Below, piece after piece: positions 27,016 to 35,125 of a DNA stretch of 64,000 bases. Positions within the stretch are counted from its first letter, which is position 1. The number at the start of each line of letters is the position of its first letter. This stretch comes from a bacterium (GTDB lineage Bacteria; Bacillota; Bacilli; Lactobacillales; Streptococcaceae), in assembly GCA_905221435.1 (NCBI GenBank), contig CAJNDD010000003.1, positions 53,145-117,144 of the forward strand, given 5' to 3'. The position numbers were made by a program, and so were the translations under genes. The notes beneath the pieces are model-generated. The model did not search any database and was not told where the DNA came from. It saw only the letters and a list, made by a program, of their open reading frames with translations.

Positions 27016-27326
27016 AGTTTATGATACAAAGCCCGTAAAGAACATAGTGAAAATAGGAAACTCGGTGCAGACGCCTTTAGCGTCAAGACGATGTTTATCT
27101 TTTTCACACAGTTCTTAAGGCGTGTTCACTTCCGCGAACAATGTATCTTCTCCTTTCTATTCGTCGCCTCACAGAGCGACATTAAATAAGATACAAAGGA
27201 CGAATAGAAAGCGATTGAATTTTAGGAAACCAAGGAAGGATTGACAATCCAAGTTGGTTTCTCTAAATTCCGAGCTTTCCGTCCGTGTTCAGTTACATAA
27301 ATTCTCCGACGAGCTTTTACTCGTTT
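27016..27326 (-). other. Structured spacer between carA and carB
   Basis: No ORF with a ribosome site is seen. A 13-bp inverted repeat (27153-27165 with 27199-27211), an inner GTCGC / GCGAC stem, a 7-bp pair 27143-27149 with 27188-27194 that interlocks with the first stem, and a long hairpin at 27218-27269 are all present. The arrangement suggests a folded RNA or inserted repeat inside the operon transcript. Confidence 0.6.
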
Positions 27327-28406
27327 TTAGTTTGCTTGTTTAAAAGCTTCCATCATCTCGATAAACTCGTCAAATAGGTAGCTTGCGTCGTGTGGACCAG
27401 GAGCTGCATCCGGGTGGAATTGTACAGAAAAACCTGGTTGGTATCTGTGGCGAACTCCTTCAACTGATTTGTCATTGATTTCTTCGTGGGTAATGATCAA
27501 GTGCTCTGGCAAGTCCTCACGACTGACTGCATAACCGTGGTTTTGGCTGGTGAAGTCTACACGTCCTGTTGCAATCTCACGTACCGCGTGGTTAAATCCA
27601 CGGTGACCAAATTTCATCTTGTAGGTCTTAGCCCCGTTTGCCATGGCAAAGAGTTGGTGTCCCATACAAATACCGAAAATTGGAATTTTCCCTTGCACAC
27701 CACGAATCATGTCCAGTGCTTCTGGAACGTCTTCTGGGTTACCTGGACCATTTGACAACATAACTCCATCAGGGTTTAGGTGGAGAATTTCTTCTGCCGT
27801 TGTTGAATACGGAACGACGGTCACGTTACAGTTACGCTTAGAAAGTTCACGTAAGATTGAGTGTTTGAGACCAAAGTCTACTAAGACCACGCTCAAACCA
27901 ACTCCTGGAGCTGGATAGGAAGTTTTAGTAGAAACCTGCTTGATATTGTCTGTCGGCAAGACTGTTGCTTGGAGCTGGTCCGTCACATGGTCCATACTGT
28001 CCCCAACATGGGTCAAGGTTGCACGCATCGTACCATGCTTACGGATAATCTTGGTAAGTGCACGCGTATCAATCCCTGAAATACCAGGAATTTTCTTGGC
28101 TTTCAAAAATTCATCCAGCGTCATTTGATTCCGCCAGTTGCTAGCTCGACGCGCCTCTTCGAAAACAACAACTCCTTTACAAGTTGGAATGATGGATTCG
28201 TAATCATCACGGTTAATTCCATAATTTCCCACCAAAGGATAGGTAAAGGTCAAAATTTGTCCATTATAAGACTGGTCTGTAATGGATTCTTGATAGCCGG
28301 TCATCCCTGTATTAAAGACGATTTCGCCTGTTACATCAATATCTGCTCCGAAGGCCTTGCCTTCAAAAACTGTGCCATCTTCTAATACTAGAAGTCTTTT
28401 TGTCAT
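27327..28406 (-). CDS. carA: Carbamoyl-phosphate synthase, small (glutaminase) subunit
   Basis: 359 residues. N-terminal CarA domain (~1-150) and a class I glutamine amidotransferase domain with nucleophile Cys in [11 protein letters not shown] (~245). The usual HPE triad end reads [11 protein letters not shown] here, with Asp in place of the usual Glu. Supplies ammonia to CarB. Third gene of the pyrR-pyrB-carA-carB operon. Confidence 0.97.
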   Translation of the reverse strand: MTKRLLVLEDGTVFEGKAFGADIDVTGEIVFNTGMTGYQESITDQSYNGQILTFTYPLVGNYGINRDDYESIIPTCKGVVVFEEARRASNWRNQMTLDEFLKAKKIPGISGIDTRALTKIIRKHGTMRATLTHVGDSMDHVTDQLQATVLPTDNIKQVSTKTSYPAPGVGLSVVLVDFGLKHSILRELSKRNCNVTVVPYSTTAEEILHLNPDGVMLSNGPGNPEDVPEALDMIRGVQGKIPIFGICMGHQLFAMANGAKTYKMKFGHRGFNHAVREIATGRVDFTSQNHGYAVSREDLPEHLIITHEEINDKSVEGVRHRYQPGFSVQFHPDAAPGPHDASYLFDEFIEMMEAFKQAN

Positions 28407-28455
28407 ATTTTCACCTCTCGTGGACGCTCACTGGCGTCTTTTAACGTCTTGTGTT

Positions 28456-29379
28456 TTAGTTGGCGTTTCTACTCGCCAGTACGGATTCTAAGATTGCCAT
28501 TCGAACAAAGACACCATTGGTCATTTGTTGGACAATGCGTGATTTTGATTCTTCAACCAAGTGGTCAGCAATTTCCACATCTCGATTAACTGGAGCTGGA
28601 TGCATAATAATGGCTTCTTCTTTTAAGCGATTATAGCGTTCTTGGTTCAAGCCGTGTTGAGCATGGTAGTCTTCTTTTGAAAAGACCGCTCCACTTTCGT
28701 GGCGTTCATGTTGAACTCGGAGCAACATCAAAACATCTACCTGATCAACAATCTCATCAATAGTTACAAACTGTCCATAGTCCGCAAACTCTTGACTTCT
28801 CCATTCCTCAGGTCCAGCAAAGTAAAGTTCAGCTCCCAAGCGTTTCAAAATCTGCATATTGGATTTGGCAACGCGTGAGTGGTCCAAGTCGCCTGCAATA
28901 GCAACCTTAAGACCCTCAAAGTGACCAAATTCCTCATAAATGGTCATCAAATCAAGCAAGCTCTGGCTAGGATGTTGACCCGAACCGTCTCCACCATTGA
29001 TAATAGAAGTCGTAATCGTCGGACTTGCAATCAACTGTCTATAATAGTCAACCTCTGGATGGCGAATCACACAGACATCCACTCCTAAAGCAGACAAAGT
29101 TAAAATGGTATCATAAAGTGTCTCACCCTTATTGACCGAACTAGTCTTCACATCAAAGTCAAGTCGTTCCAGCCCCAGTTTAATCTCTGCCACTTCGAAG
29201 GATTTATGCGTTCGTGTAGAATCCTCAAAGAAAAGATTGGAAACAATTGGGTGGTCTTCATAAGGAAGCTGGGCTCCGTTTTTAAACTCAATTCCTCGCT
29301 TGATCAATTTCATGACTTGATCGACAGTGAGGTCTTCCATGGACACCACATGGTTCAATGCTTGTTGATTTTCTGACAT
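28456..29379 (-). CDS. pyrB: Aspartate carbamoyltransferase, catalytic subunit
   Basis: 307 residues with the carbamoyl-phosphate loop [13 protein letters not shown] (~49-61), the HPxQ motif as [11 protein letters not shown] and the C-terminal [10 protein letters not shown]. First committed step of pyrimidine synthesis. No pyrI regulatory chain gene is nearby, as in other Gram-positives. 18 bases downstream of pyrR. Confidence 0.97.
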   Translation of the reverse strand: MSENQQALNHVVSMEDLTVDQVMKLIKRGIEFKNGAQLPYEDHPIVSNLFFEDSTRTHKSFEVAEIKLGLERLDFDVKTSSVNKGETLYDTILTLSALGVDVCVIRHPEVDYYRQLIASPTITTSIINGGDGSGQHPSQSLLDLMTIYEEFGHFEGLKVAIAGDLDHSRVAKSNMQILKRLGAELYFAGPEEWRSQEFADYGQFVTIDEIVDQVDVLMLLRVQHERHESGAVFSKEDYHAQHGLNQERYNRLKEEAIIMHPAPVNRDVEIADHLVEESKSRIVQQMTNGVFVRMAILESVLASRNAN

Positions 29380-29397
29380 GGCTACTCCTTTAGCTTT

Positions 29398-29919
29398 CTA
29401 AGCTTCTTCAGTAATCAGAACTCTATCTTGGCCATCAAGTTCTGCCATCTCTACGATGATTTCTTCAGAACGACTGGTAGGGATATTTTTCCCAACGTAA
29501 TCTGGACGGATTGGCAATTCCCTATGTCCACGATCGACTAGAACTGCTAAACTCACGCGCGCAGGACGGCCATGACCGACAATATTATCAATAGCAGCGC
29601 GGATGGTACGGCCTGTATAAAGTACATCATCCACCAAGATAACTTCACGATCTGTCACATCAACAGAAATCAAAGAAGTATCTTCCCCGCTTTTAACATC
29701 ATCACGGAAAGGCTTGGTGTCCAATTCCACAACAGGAACAGTGATATTTTCCAACTGCTCCAAGCGTTCTTTGATACGATGAGCGATGAAAACACCACGC
29801 GTTTTTATCCCAGCTAGGATAATTTTATTCAAATCTTTATTGCGCTCAATAATCTCATAAGTAATTCGCGTAATCGCTCGTTTGACAGTCAATTCGTCTA
29901 CAACTTCTTTTGTCTTCAT
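29398..29919 (-). CDS. pyrR: PyrR: pyrimidine operon attenuation regulator / uracil phosphoribosyltransferase
   Basis: 173 residues with the PRPP-binding motif [17 protein letters not shown] (~92-108). PyrR binds the operon leader RNA with UMP and promotes termination. I start it at ATG 29919 with GGAGG upstream; the longer frame reaching 30009 passes back through the attenuator and is not a gene. Confidence 0.96.
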   Translation of the reverse strand: MKTKEVVDELTVKRAITRITYEIIERNKDLNKIILAGIKTRGVFIAHRIKERLEQLENITVPVVELDTKPFRDDVKSGEDTSLISVDVTDREVILVDDVLYTGRTIRAAIDNIVGHGRPARVSLAVLVDRGHRELPIRPDYVGKNIPTSRSEEIIVEMAELDGQDRVLITEEA

Positions 29920-29930
29920 GACAAACCTCC

Positions 29931-30060
29931 AAAAAGAAAAGTCTCCTGCTACAAGGAGACTTGAAATGTATAGCCAAGCGAGCCCTACTGTAAACAGTAT
30001 AGACTTCACCCTTCTACTTTATCGCGCTCCTTGCCTGCCTCACGGGACAGGTTTAAAGGA
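29931..30060 (-). promoter_or_regulatory. PyrR-dependent attenuator of the pyr operon
   Basis: On the minus strand the leader carries the PyrR-binding loop (plus 30028-30060; conserved CCTTTAAAcctGTCCCGTGAGGC core), an intervening antiterminator region and a terminator with stem AGTCTCCT / AGGAGACT and T-run (29931-29961), just before the pyrR ribosome site. High UMP favours termination. This is the classical arrangement. Confidence 0.92.
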
Positions 30061-30077
30061 CTATTTAGTTATCATTT

Positions 30078-30106
30078 ACTATAGCACAAAGCACCCTTAA
30101 AATCAA
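30078..30106 (-). promoter_or_regulatory. Promoter of the pyr operon
   Basis: TTGATT, a 17-base spacer and TATAGT on the minus strand, just ahead of the PyrR leader. Confidence 0.75.
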
Positions 30107-30129
30107 GCAAAAACTTTTTCAGAGTCCTC

Positions 30130-30759
30130 TTAAACATTACTAAAATCATACAGTTGGGGATAGTGATCGCATTCTGGATTTTTGGGATGACAGATAGCTC
30201 GTCCAAAGTAAATCATGGCCTGGTGGGCTGCTAACCATTCTTCTGGTGGCAAGACATCCATAACACGTTTTTCTACTTCAAGTGGCGTAGCTGATTTTTT
30301 AACGATATCGTGATGCTTACAGATACGCTCCACATGAGTATCCACTGCAAAAGCAGGAATTCCAAACCCCACACTCATGACGACATTAGCTGTTTTACGA
30401 CCAACACCCGCTAGACTTTCTAATTCCTCTCGAGTCTGAGGAACTTGACCATCAAAATCATCTAGTAACTGTTGGGCACATTTTTTAAGAAATTTAGCCT
30501 TATTTCGATACAGTCCCAGGCGAGAAATGTGTGAAGCAATTTCACTTTCAGTCGCGATAGACATGGCTTGTGGCGTTGGAAAAGCAGCAAAGAGACCTGG
30601 TGTGGCCTTATTTACCGCTGCATCTGTCGTCTGGGCTGACAACATCACTGCAACCAGTAGTTCAAAATGATTTCGAAAATCAAGACTAGGCTTAGCATCT
30701 GGAAAGAGGGCAATTATTTCCTCTATGACATGACGGGCACGTTTCTTAGATAAAACCAT
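30130..30759 (-). CDS. nth: Endonuclease III (DNA N-glycosylase/AP lyase), lacking the 4Fe-4S cysteines
   Basis: 209 residues. HhH motif LAGVGRKTANVV (catalytic Lys in GRKTA) and the catalytic Asp in FAVDTHVER are intact, so oxidized-pyrimidine excision is expected. The C-terminal iron-sulfur loop, normally four Cys, reads CHPKNPEC-DHYPQLYDF with only two Cys, so the cluster is probably absent. ATG 30759 abuts the upstream DUF177 gene stop. Confidence 0.93.
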   Translation of the reverse strand: MVLSKKRARHVIEEIIALFPDAKPSLDFRNHFELLVAVMLSAQTTDAAVNKATPGLFAAFPTPQAMSIATESEIASHISRLGLYRNKAKFLKKCAQQLLDDFDGQVPQTREELESLAGVGRKTANVVMSVGFGIPAFAVDTHVERICKHHDIVKKSATPLEVEKRVMDVLPPEEWLAAHQAMIYFGRAICHPKNPECDHYPQLYDFSNV

Positions 30760-31302
30760 CTACTCGTCTCCATCAAACAGTCCTTGCAAGCCAGCAAATG
30801 GACTGTTTTCTTCTTTCTTGACTGCTTGTTGGGCTTGATATTCGTCTTCAGTCATGATTTGCCAGTCATTTCCAGACACAAAACCTTGGCCCGCCTCTTC
30901 TTCTACCGTCAAGACCTTGATTGGGATATTGAGCAAGATATTATCTGCTACGCTCTCAGCAAGGTCGATTTCCCCATTTTCGATAGGCAAGACCAAGTCA
31001 TCGTCTAGAACTTCCTGGTCTAGTTGATTGGTTGCTCCTTCCATGAAGACCTCTGTCACTGGATAAGACTCCTCCAACTCAACTGGCTCCATACTGCGGC
31101 TGGAAGCAAGGACAATAGTATAAGATAACTGATAATCTAAGAAATACAGACGGTCTTCGTACTGGACCTTTCCCACTGCTAGGATATCTCTCACATCTAA
31201 AATTTCTTGATTACGTTTACGCAAGTCTGCGACAAGGTCTAAAGTTTGTTCAAAGTGTAGGCCTTCAGGCTGCTTACGAATTTCTTGAATATTTAACTTC
31301 AT
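30760..31302 (-). CDS. YceD/DUF177 family protein
   Basis: 180 acidic residues, N-terminus MKLNIQEIRKQPEGLHFEQTLD and a central L-S-x-S-R-S-M-E-P motif region typical of DUF177 proteins, which in other bacteria are linked to 23S rRNA accumulation and usually sit next to rpmF. Here the neighbour is nth instead. The Cys pairs found in many relatives are missing. GGAGG precedes the start; nth follows directly. Confidence 0.8.
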   Translation of the reverse strand: MKLNIQEIRKQPEGLHFEQTLDLVADLRKRNQEILDVRDILAVGKVQYEDRLYFLDYQLSYTIVLASSRSMEPVELEESYPVTEVFMEGATNQLDQEVLDDDLVLPIENGEIDLAESVADNILLNIPIKVLTVEEEAGQGFVSGNDWQIMTEDEYQAQQAVKKEENSPFAGLQGLFDGDE

Positions 31303-31469
31303 ATTTCCTCCATAAAGATGTACTCACTTGATTATACCATGAAAAGGCTATAAGTCAGCTTTCCAAACTTTGATATTAAAAACTCGTTTTTAACATATTT
31401 ACTATGACATATTATCCGATTAGTGCTATACTATAGGCAAGAATACATCAGAGCAAGGAGGATGCTCAT

Positions 31470-31799
31470 ATGGAAGACAAAGAACTCATCACTGAAGCTT
31501 ACCAACTCCTTTCCGAGTTAAATAAAAGCTACCAAAGCTGTAAACAAGGAACTGCCGATGATTTTCGTATACAAGAACTGCTAAACACCACTCTCAAGGA
31601 ACTTAAAAAATCGGAAAAGCTGGACAATAGTATCTTAATTGACCTTGAGAAATTTTACCAACGTACCAGTCTTCTGATTGGACTAGGAAGCCTAAAACTA
31701 AATGATCAAGCTCGTGCTGCTTGGCGCAACTATGACAAGTTCCATTACGAGCATGTCAAACATGTATTAACTCTCTATGGACCTGTTTTTGGTTTTTAG
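31470..31799 (+). CDS. Enterocin A-type bacteriocin immunity-like protein
   Basis: 109 residues, predicted as a four-helix bundle with conserved-looking LSELNKSYQ, a Leu-rich third helix and a C-terminal YGPVFGF. Size and helix pattern fit the EntA immunity family that protects cells against pediocin-like bacteriocins. No bacteriocin precursor or transporter is nearby, so it would be an orphan immunity gene. The AAGGAGGAT site ahead of ATG 31470 is strong. Family assignment is moderate. Confidence 0.55.
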   Translation: MEDKELITEAYQLLSELNKSYQSCKQGTADDFRIQELLNTTLKELKKSEKLDNSILIDLEKFYQRTSLLIGLGSLKLNDQARAAWRNYDKFHYEHVKHVLTLYGPVFGF

Positions 31800-31822
31800 A
31801 GCTTATAATTTTGGATTTACTA

Positions 31823-31851
31823 TTGACAAAATTTCCTAAAAGGTATAGGAT
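31823..31851 (+). promoter_or_regulatory. Promoter of the ABC-F leader
   Basis: Perfect TTGACA, a 17-base spacer and TAGGAT, about 30 bases before a strong ribosome site. Confidence 0.7.
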
Positions 31852-31882
31852 AGAGGTACTAATACTCGGAGGTAAGGGAGAC

Positions 31883-31894
31883 ATGAACAACTAA
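31883..31894 (+). CDS. Three-codon leader ORF (Met-Asn-Asn) ahead of the ABC-F gene
   Basis: GGAGGTAAGGGAG at 31868-31880 stands at the right distance from ATG-AAC-AAC-TAA. A strong ribosome site for such a short frame, downstream of a consensus promoter and 200 bases before a terminator, resembles leader peptides that sense stalled ribosomes. Not proven to be translated. Confidence 0.5.
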   Translation: MNN

Positions 31895-31982
31895 GTCTAT
31901 CAAATAAAGAAACTTTATTTAGTAGATCTTGTTTTTGTCTCTTTTTGTGTGCTCTTTTTATACTAGGTTTTCTAGTATCTTG

Positions 31983-32074
31983 TCCTCATTGAAAATCAAA
32001 AAACTAGAAAGCTATGCTCCTCTTGGGTTGGGTTAGGCAGCTCCAAGCTAGTTTGACGAGTTTTTCAACGAGGA
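31983..32074. repeat. Small fold-back (MITE-like) element in the ABC-F leader
   Basis: TCCTCATTGAAAA at the left and TTTTTCAACGAGGA at the right form imperfect terminal inverted repeats about 92 bases apart; the interior also folds back (AAACTAG / CTAGTTT). Similar short repeats are common in mitis-group intergenic regions; this one has no coding potential. Confidence 0.5.
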
Positions 32075-32101
32075 TAATAGAGTTTTGGACAGTGACTTTG
32101 G

Positions 32102-32128
32102 GCTCTACTAGATAAAGTAGAGCTTTTT
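32102..32128 (+). terminator. Terminator directly ahead of the ABC-F gene, candidate attenuator
   Basis: 8-bp perfect stem (GCTCTACT / AGTAGAGC) and TTTTT, 37 bases before the ABC-F start. Transcripts from the promoter at 31823 must pass it, so it can act as an attenuator. Confidence 0.75.
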
Positions 32129-32164
32129 GTTATGCACTATCGACATTCTAGAAAGGGCAACAAT

Positions 32165-33691
32165 ATGATAAAAATCAATCATCTAACCATCACTCAAAAC
32201 AAAGATCTACGTAATCTTGTATCTGACCTAGGCATGACTATCCAAGACGGAGAAAAGGTTGCTATCATTGGTGAAGAAGGAAATGGTAAATCGACTTTAC
32301 TACGAGCTTTAATGGGGGAAGCATTACCTGATTTTACTATCAAGGGCGACATCCAGTCTGATCTTCAATCACTGGCCTACATTCCACAAAAGATAGCTGA
32401 GAATCTGAAAAAGAAAACTCTACATGACTACTTCTTTTTGGATTCTGCTGATTTAGACTACAGTATTCTTTATCGTTTGGCTGAGGAGTTGCACTTTGAT
32501 AGCGACCGTTTTGCTAGCGACCAAGAAATTGGCAGTCTATCAGGGGGCGAAGCTTTGAAAATTCAGCTCATTCACGAGTTAGCAAAACCTTTTGAGATTC
32601 TATTTTTAGATGAACCTTCAAATGACCTAGACCTTGAGACGGTTGATTGGCTAAAAAGTCAGATTCAAAAGATCAGGCAAACTGTTATCTTTATTTCCCA
32701 TGATGAAGACTTTCTTTCTCATACGACAGATACTATTGTCCACTTGCGACTGGTCAAGCACCGGAAAGAAGCAGAAACGCTAGTCGAGCATTTAGACTAT
32801 GATCGCTACAGTGAGCAGAGAAAAGCTAATTTTGCAAGACAAAGCCAGCAAGCTGCTAACGACCAGAGAGCCTATGACAAAACCATGGAAAAGCATCGCC
32901 GCGTCAAGCAAAATGTAGAAACTGCCTTACGTAACACTAAAAATGATGTTGCCGGTCGCCTATTGGCTAAAAAGATGAAAAATGTTCTCTCTCAAGAAAA
33001 ACGCTTTGAAAAGGAGGCCCAGTCAATGACCCAGAAACCACTTGAAGAAGAACAAATCCAACTTTTCTTCTCAGATATCCAACCATTACCGACTTCTAAA
33101 GTCTTAATCCAACTGGAAAAAGAAAGTTTGTCCATTGGCGAGCGCGTTTTGGTTCAAGGACTTCAACTAACTGTCCGTGGCCAAGATAAAATCGGTATCA
33201 TCGGGCCTAATGGTATTGGAAAATCGACTCTGTTAACCAAGTTACAGCAACAACTAAGCGCCAAAAGAGAGATTTCGCTTAGTTTTATGCCACAAGATTA
33301 CCATAAAAAACTGCAATTGGATTTATCTCCAGTAGCCTATCTCAGAAAAACTGGGGAAAAAGAGGAACTACAGAAAATCCAATCTCACCTAGCCAGTCTC
33401 AATTTCAGCTATCCAGAGATGCATCACCAAATCCGCTCCCTATCTGGCGGGCAACAAGGTAAACTCCTACTTTTGGAATTAGTGTTGCGCAAACCAAACT
33501 TTCTCCTTCTAGATGAGCCCACACGAAACTTTTCTCCCACTTCTCAACCTGAAATCAGAAAACTCTTTGCCTCTTATCCTGGTGGTCTCGTCACTGTTTC
33601 GCATGACCGACGTTTCTTAAAAGAGGTCTGTACGAGTCTCTATCGTTTGACAGAACATGGTTTAGAAGTTGTCGATTTACAAGATTTATAA
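32165..33691 (+). CDS. ABC-F family ATPase (ribosome-protection or translation factor type)
   Basis: 508 residues, two ABC domains without membrane segments: Walker A GEEGNGKST (~42-50) and GPNGIGKST (~352-360), signatures LSGGEALK and LSGGQQGK, Walker B FLDEPSNDLD and LLDEPTRNFS, joined by a charged linker (~215-320). ABC-F proteins bind the ribosomal E site; some give resistance to macrolide, lincosamide or pleuromutilin drugs. The leader with mini-ORF and terminator suggests induction by translation inhibitors. Start at ATG 32165 (M-I-K-I-N-H) with AAAGGG; an ATG at 32132 lacks a ribosome site. Confidence 0.88.
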   Translation: MIKINHLTITQNKDLRNLVSDLGMTIQDGEKVAIIGEEGNGKSTLLRALMGEALPDFTIKGDIQSDLQSLAYIPQKIAENLKKKTLHDYFFLDSADLDYSILYRLAEELHFDSDRFASDQEIGSLSGGEALKIQLIHELAKPFEILFLDEPSNDLDLETVDWLKSQIQKIRQTVIFISHDEDFLSHTTDTIVHLRLVKHRKEAETLVEHLDYDRYSEQRKANFARQSQQAANDQRAYDKTMEKHRRVKQNVETALRNTKNDVAGRLLAKKMKNVLSQEKRFEKEAQSMTQKPLEEEQIQLFFSDIQPLPTSKVLIQLEKESLSIGERVLVQGLQLTVRGQDKIGIIGPNGIGKSTLLTKLQQQLSAKREISLSFMPQDYHKKLQLDLSPVAYLRKTGEKEELQKIQSHLASLNFSYPEMHHQIRSLSGGQQGKLLLLELVLRKPNFLLLDEPTRNFSPTSQPEIRKLFASYPGGLVTVSHDRRFLKEVCTSLYRLTEHGLEVVDLQDL

Positions 33692-33699
33692 ATGTTGAA

Positions 33700-33880
33700 C
33701 ATGAAAAATCCAGAGACATGATATACTTATTGAAAAAATTTAATAGGAATTATTCAATATTGAATGACTCACTCTATAAATCAGATTAATAAATACAGTG
33801 ATAATACACTAATAGAGAGCTTATTGGGACATTTTAAAACCGAGTGCTATGATTTACTTTTGAGGAGTTTATTATGAATA
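33700..33880 (+). pseudogene. IS3-family transposase remnant
   Basis: The frame from 33767 reads NKYSDNTLIESLLGHFKTEC, matching the catalytic Glu region of IS3-family OrfB (DNxxxESFFGxxKxE). It is interrupted by stops on both sides and has no visible inverted ends. Confidence 0.65.
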
Positions 33881-33927
33881 TTGGCGCTTAAAACTATCTC
33901 TATACTAACAACTATTTTCAAAAATAC

Positions 33928-33973
33928 AACAACGGCCTTGCTCATCTTTTAATGAGGAACGAGGCCGTTGTTT
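33928..33973. terminator. Bidirectional terminator between ABC-F and glucokinase genes
   Basis: 12-bp stem (AACAACGGCCT / AGGCCGTTGTTT) with A/T-rich flanks on both strands; serves the converging transcripts. Confidence 0.7.
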
Positions 33974-34041
33974 AATCTTTTTATATTACATTGTCTACTT
34001 AACAGGTTTCAATCCATTCAGTTAGCGATTGCTTCATTATT

Positions 34042-35001
34042 TTATTGCAATACAAGTGATGCTGCTCCGATAACTCCAGCATCATTTCCTAGAGTTGCAA
34101 GAGCCAATTTCGTTGATGTGCGTACTTGTGGGAAAGTATTTTCGTCGTAAACTTTTTGAACACCTTGTAGAAGAAATTCTCCTGCAGCTGACACACCACC
34201 ACCGATAACGATAGTTGATGGGTTTAGGATGGAGCCGATATTAGCACACGCAATACCCAAGTAACGTGAGAAGTTACGGTAAACGATCAAGGCAAGGTCG
34301 TCCCCTTCTTTTGCAAGGTCAAAGACAGTTTTAGCAGTTACTTCTTCGCCGTCATCAATCAAACGTTTCAAGGCTGCATCACCTTCGTATTCATCTGCAT
34401 AACGACGAGTCAAGTTGACAATCCCTGTTGCTGAAGCGACTGTCTCAAGACAGCCTTTTTTACCACAGGTACATGCGATTGGTTGGTCAAAGTCAACAGT
34501 GATGTGACCAAGCTCACCTGCTGCACCAGCAACACCGTGAAGCAATTTGCCTTCTGCCACGATACCGCCACCAACACCCGTACCAAGTGTCATAAAGACA
34601 ACGTCTGGTTGGTTTTCACCAGCCCCCATCCAGCGCTCACCAAGAGCAGCTACGTTGGCATCATTATCGATGAAGAATGGAATACCCAAGGCTTTTTCAA
34701 TCTTTTCTTTAATTGGTTGAAGGGTTTTCCAGTTTAGGTTGTAGGCACCGATAACAGTCCCTTTTTCACGGTCAACTACACCAGGTGATCCCATTCCAAT
34801 CCCTCGGAAATCCGTAGCTGACAATCCAAGCAAGTCCAAACGATGCTGAATAGACTCAATCATATCATCTACGATATGGCTTCCTTCGTCCAAAATATTG
34901 GTCTTAATAGACCATTTTTCTTGGATTTCTCCCTCTTGAGTTAAAATTGCAAACTTGATAGATGTTCCACCAAGGTCAATCCCAATAATCTTTTGACTCA
35001 T
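34042..35001 (-). CDS. gki: Glucokinase, ROK family
   Basis: 319 residues: ATP phosphate loop IGIDLGGTSIKF (~5-16), catalytic Asp in FIDNDANVAALGE (~102-114), ROK zinc motif HITVDFDQPIACTCGKKGCLE (His, three Cys). Phosphorylates free glucose for glycolysis. GGAGAAG precedes ATG 35001. Monocistronic. Confidence 0.95.
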   Translation of the reverse strand: MSQKIIGIDLGGTSIKFAILTQEGEIQEKWSIKTNILDEGSHIVDDMIESIQHRLDLLGLSATDFRGIGMGSPGVVDREKGTVIGAYNLNWKTLQPIKEKIEKALGIPFFIDNDANVAALGERWMGAGENQPDVVFMTLGTGVGGGIVAEGKLLHGVAGAAGELGHITVDFDQPIACTCGKKGCLETVASATGIVNLTRRYADEYEGDAALKRLIDDGEEVTAKTVFDLAKEGDDLALIVYRNFSRYLGIACANIGSILNPSTIVIGGGVSAAGEFLLQGVQKVYDENTFPQVRTSTKLALATLGNDAGVIGAASLVLQ

Positions 35002-35125
35002 CGTCTTCTCCTTTTTAATTGAAAATGCTTACAGATATAGTATAACAAAATCGTCTGTTTTGTGCAAAGGTTTGCGTGGTTTTATTGTTAATTTATACCA
35101 TTTCATTTGCCTAAGCTACAATTTC

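Noticed and set aside
29920..30009. N-terminal extension of PyrR
   Set aside because: It would be translated through the attenuator hairpin; ATG 29919 has the ribosome site.
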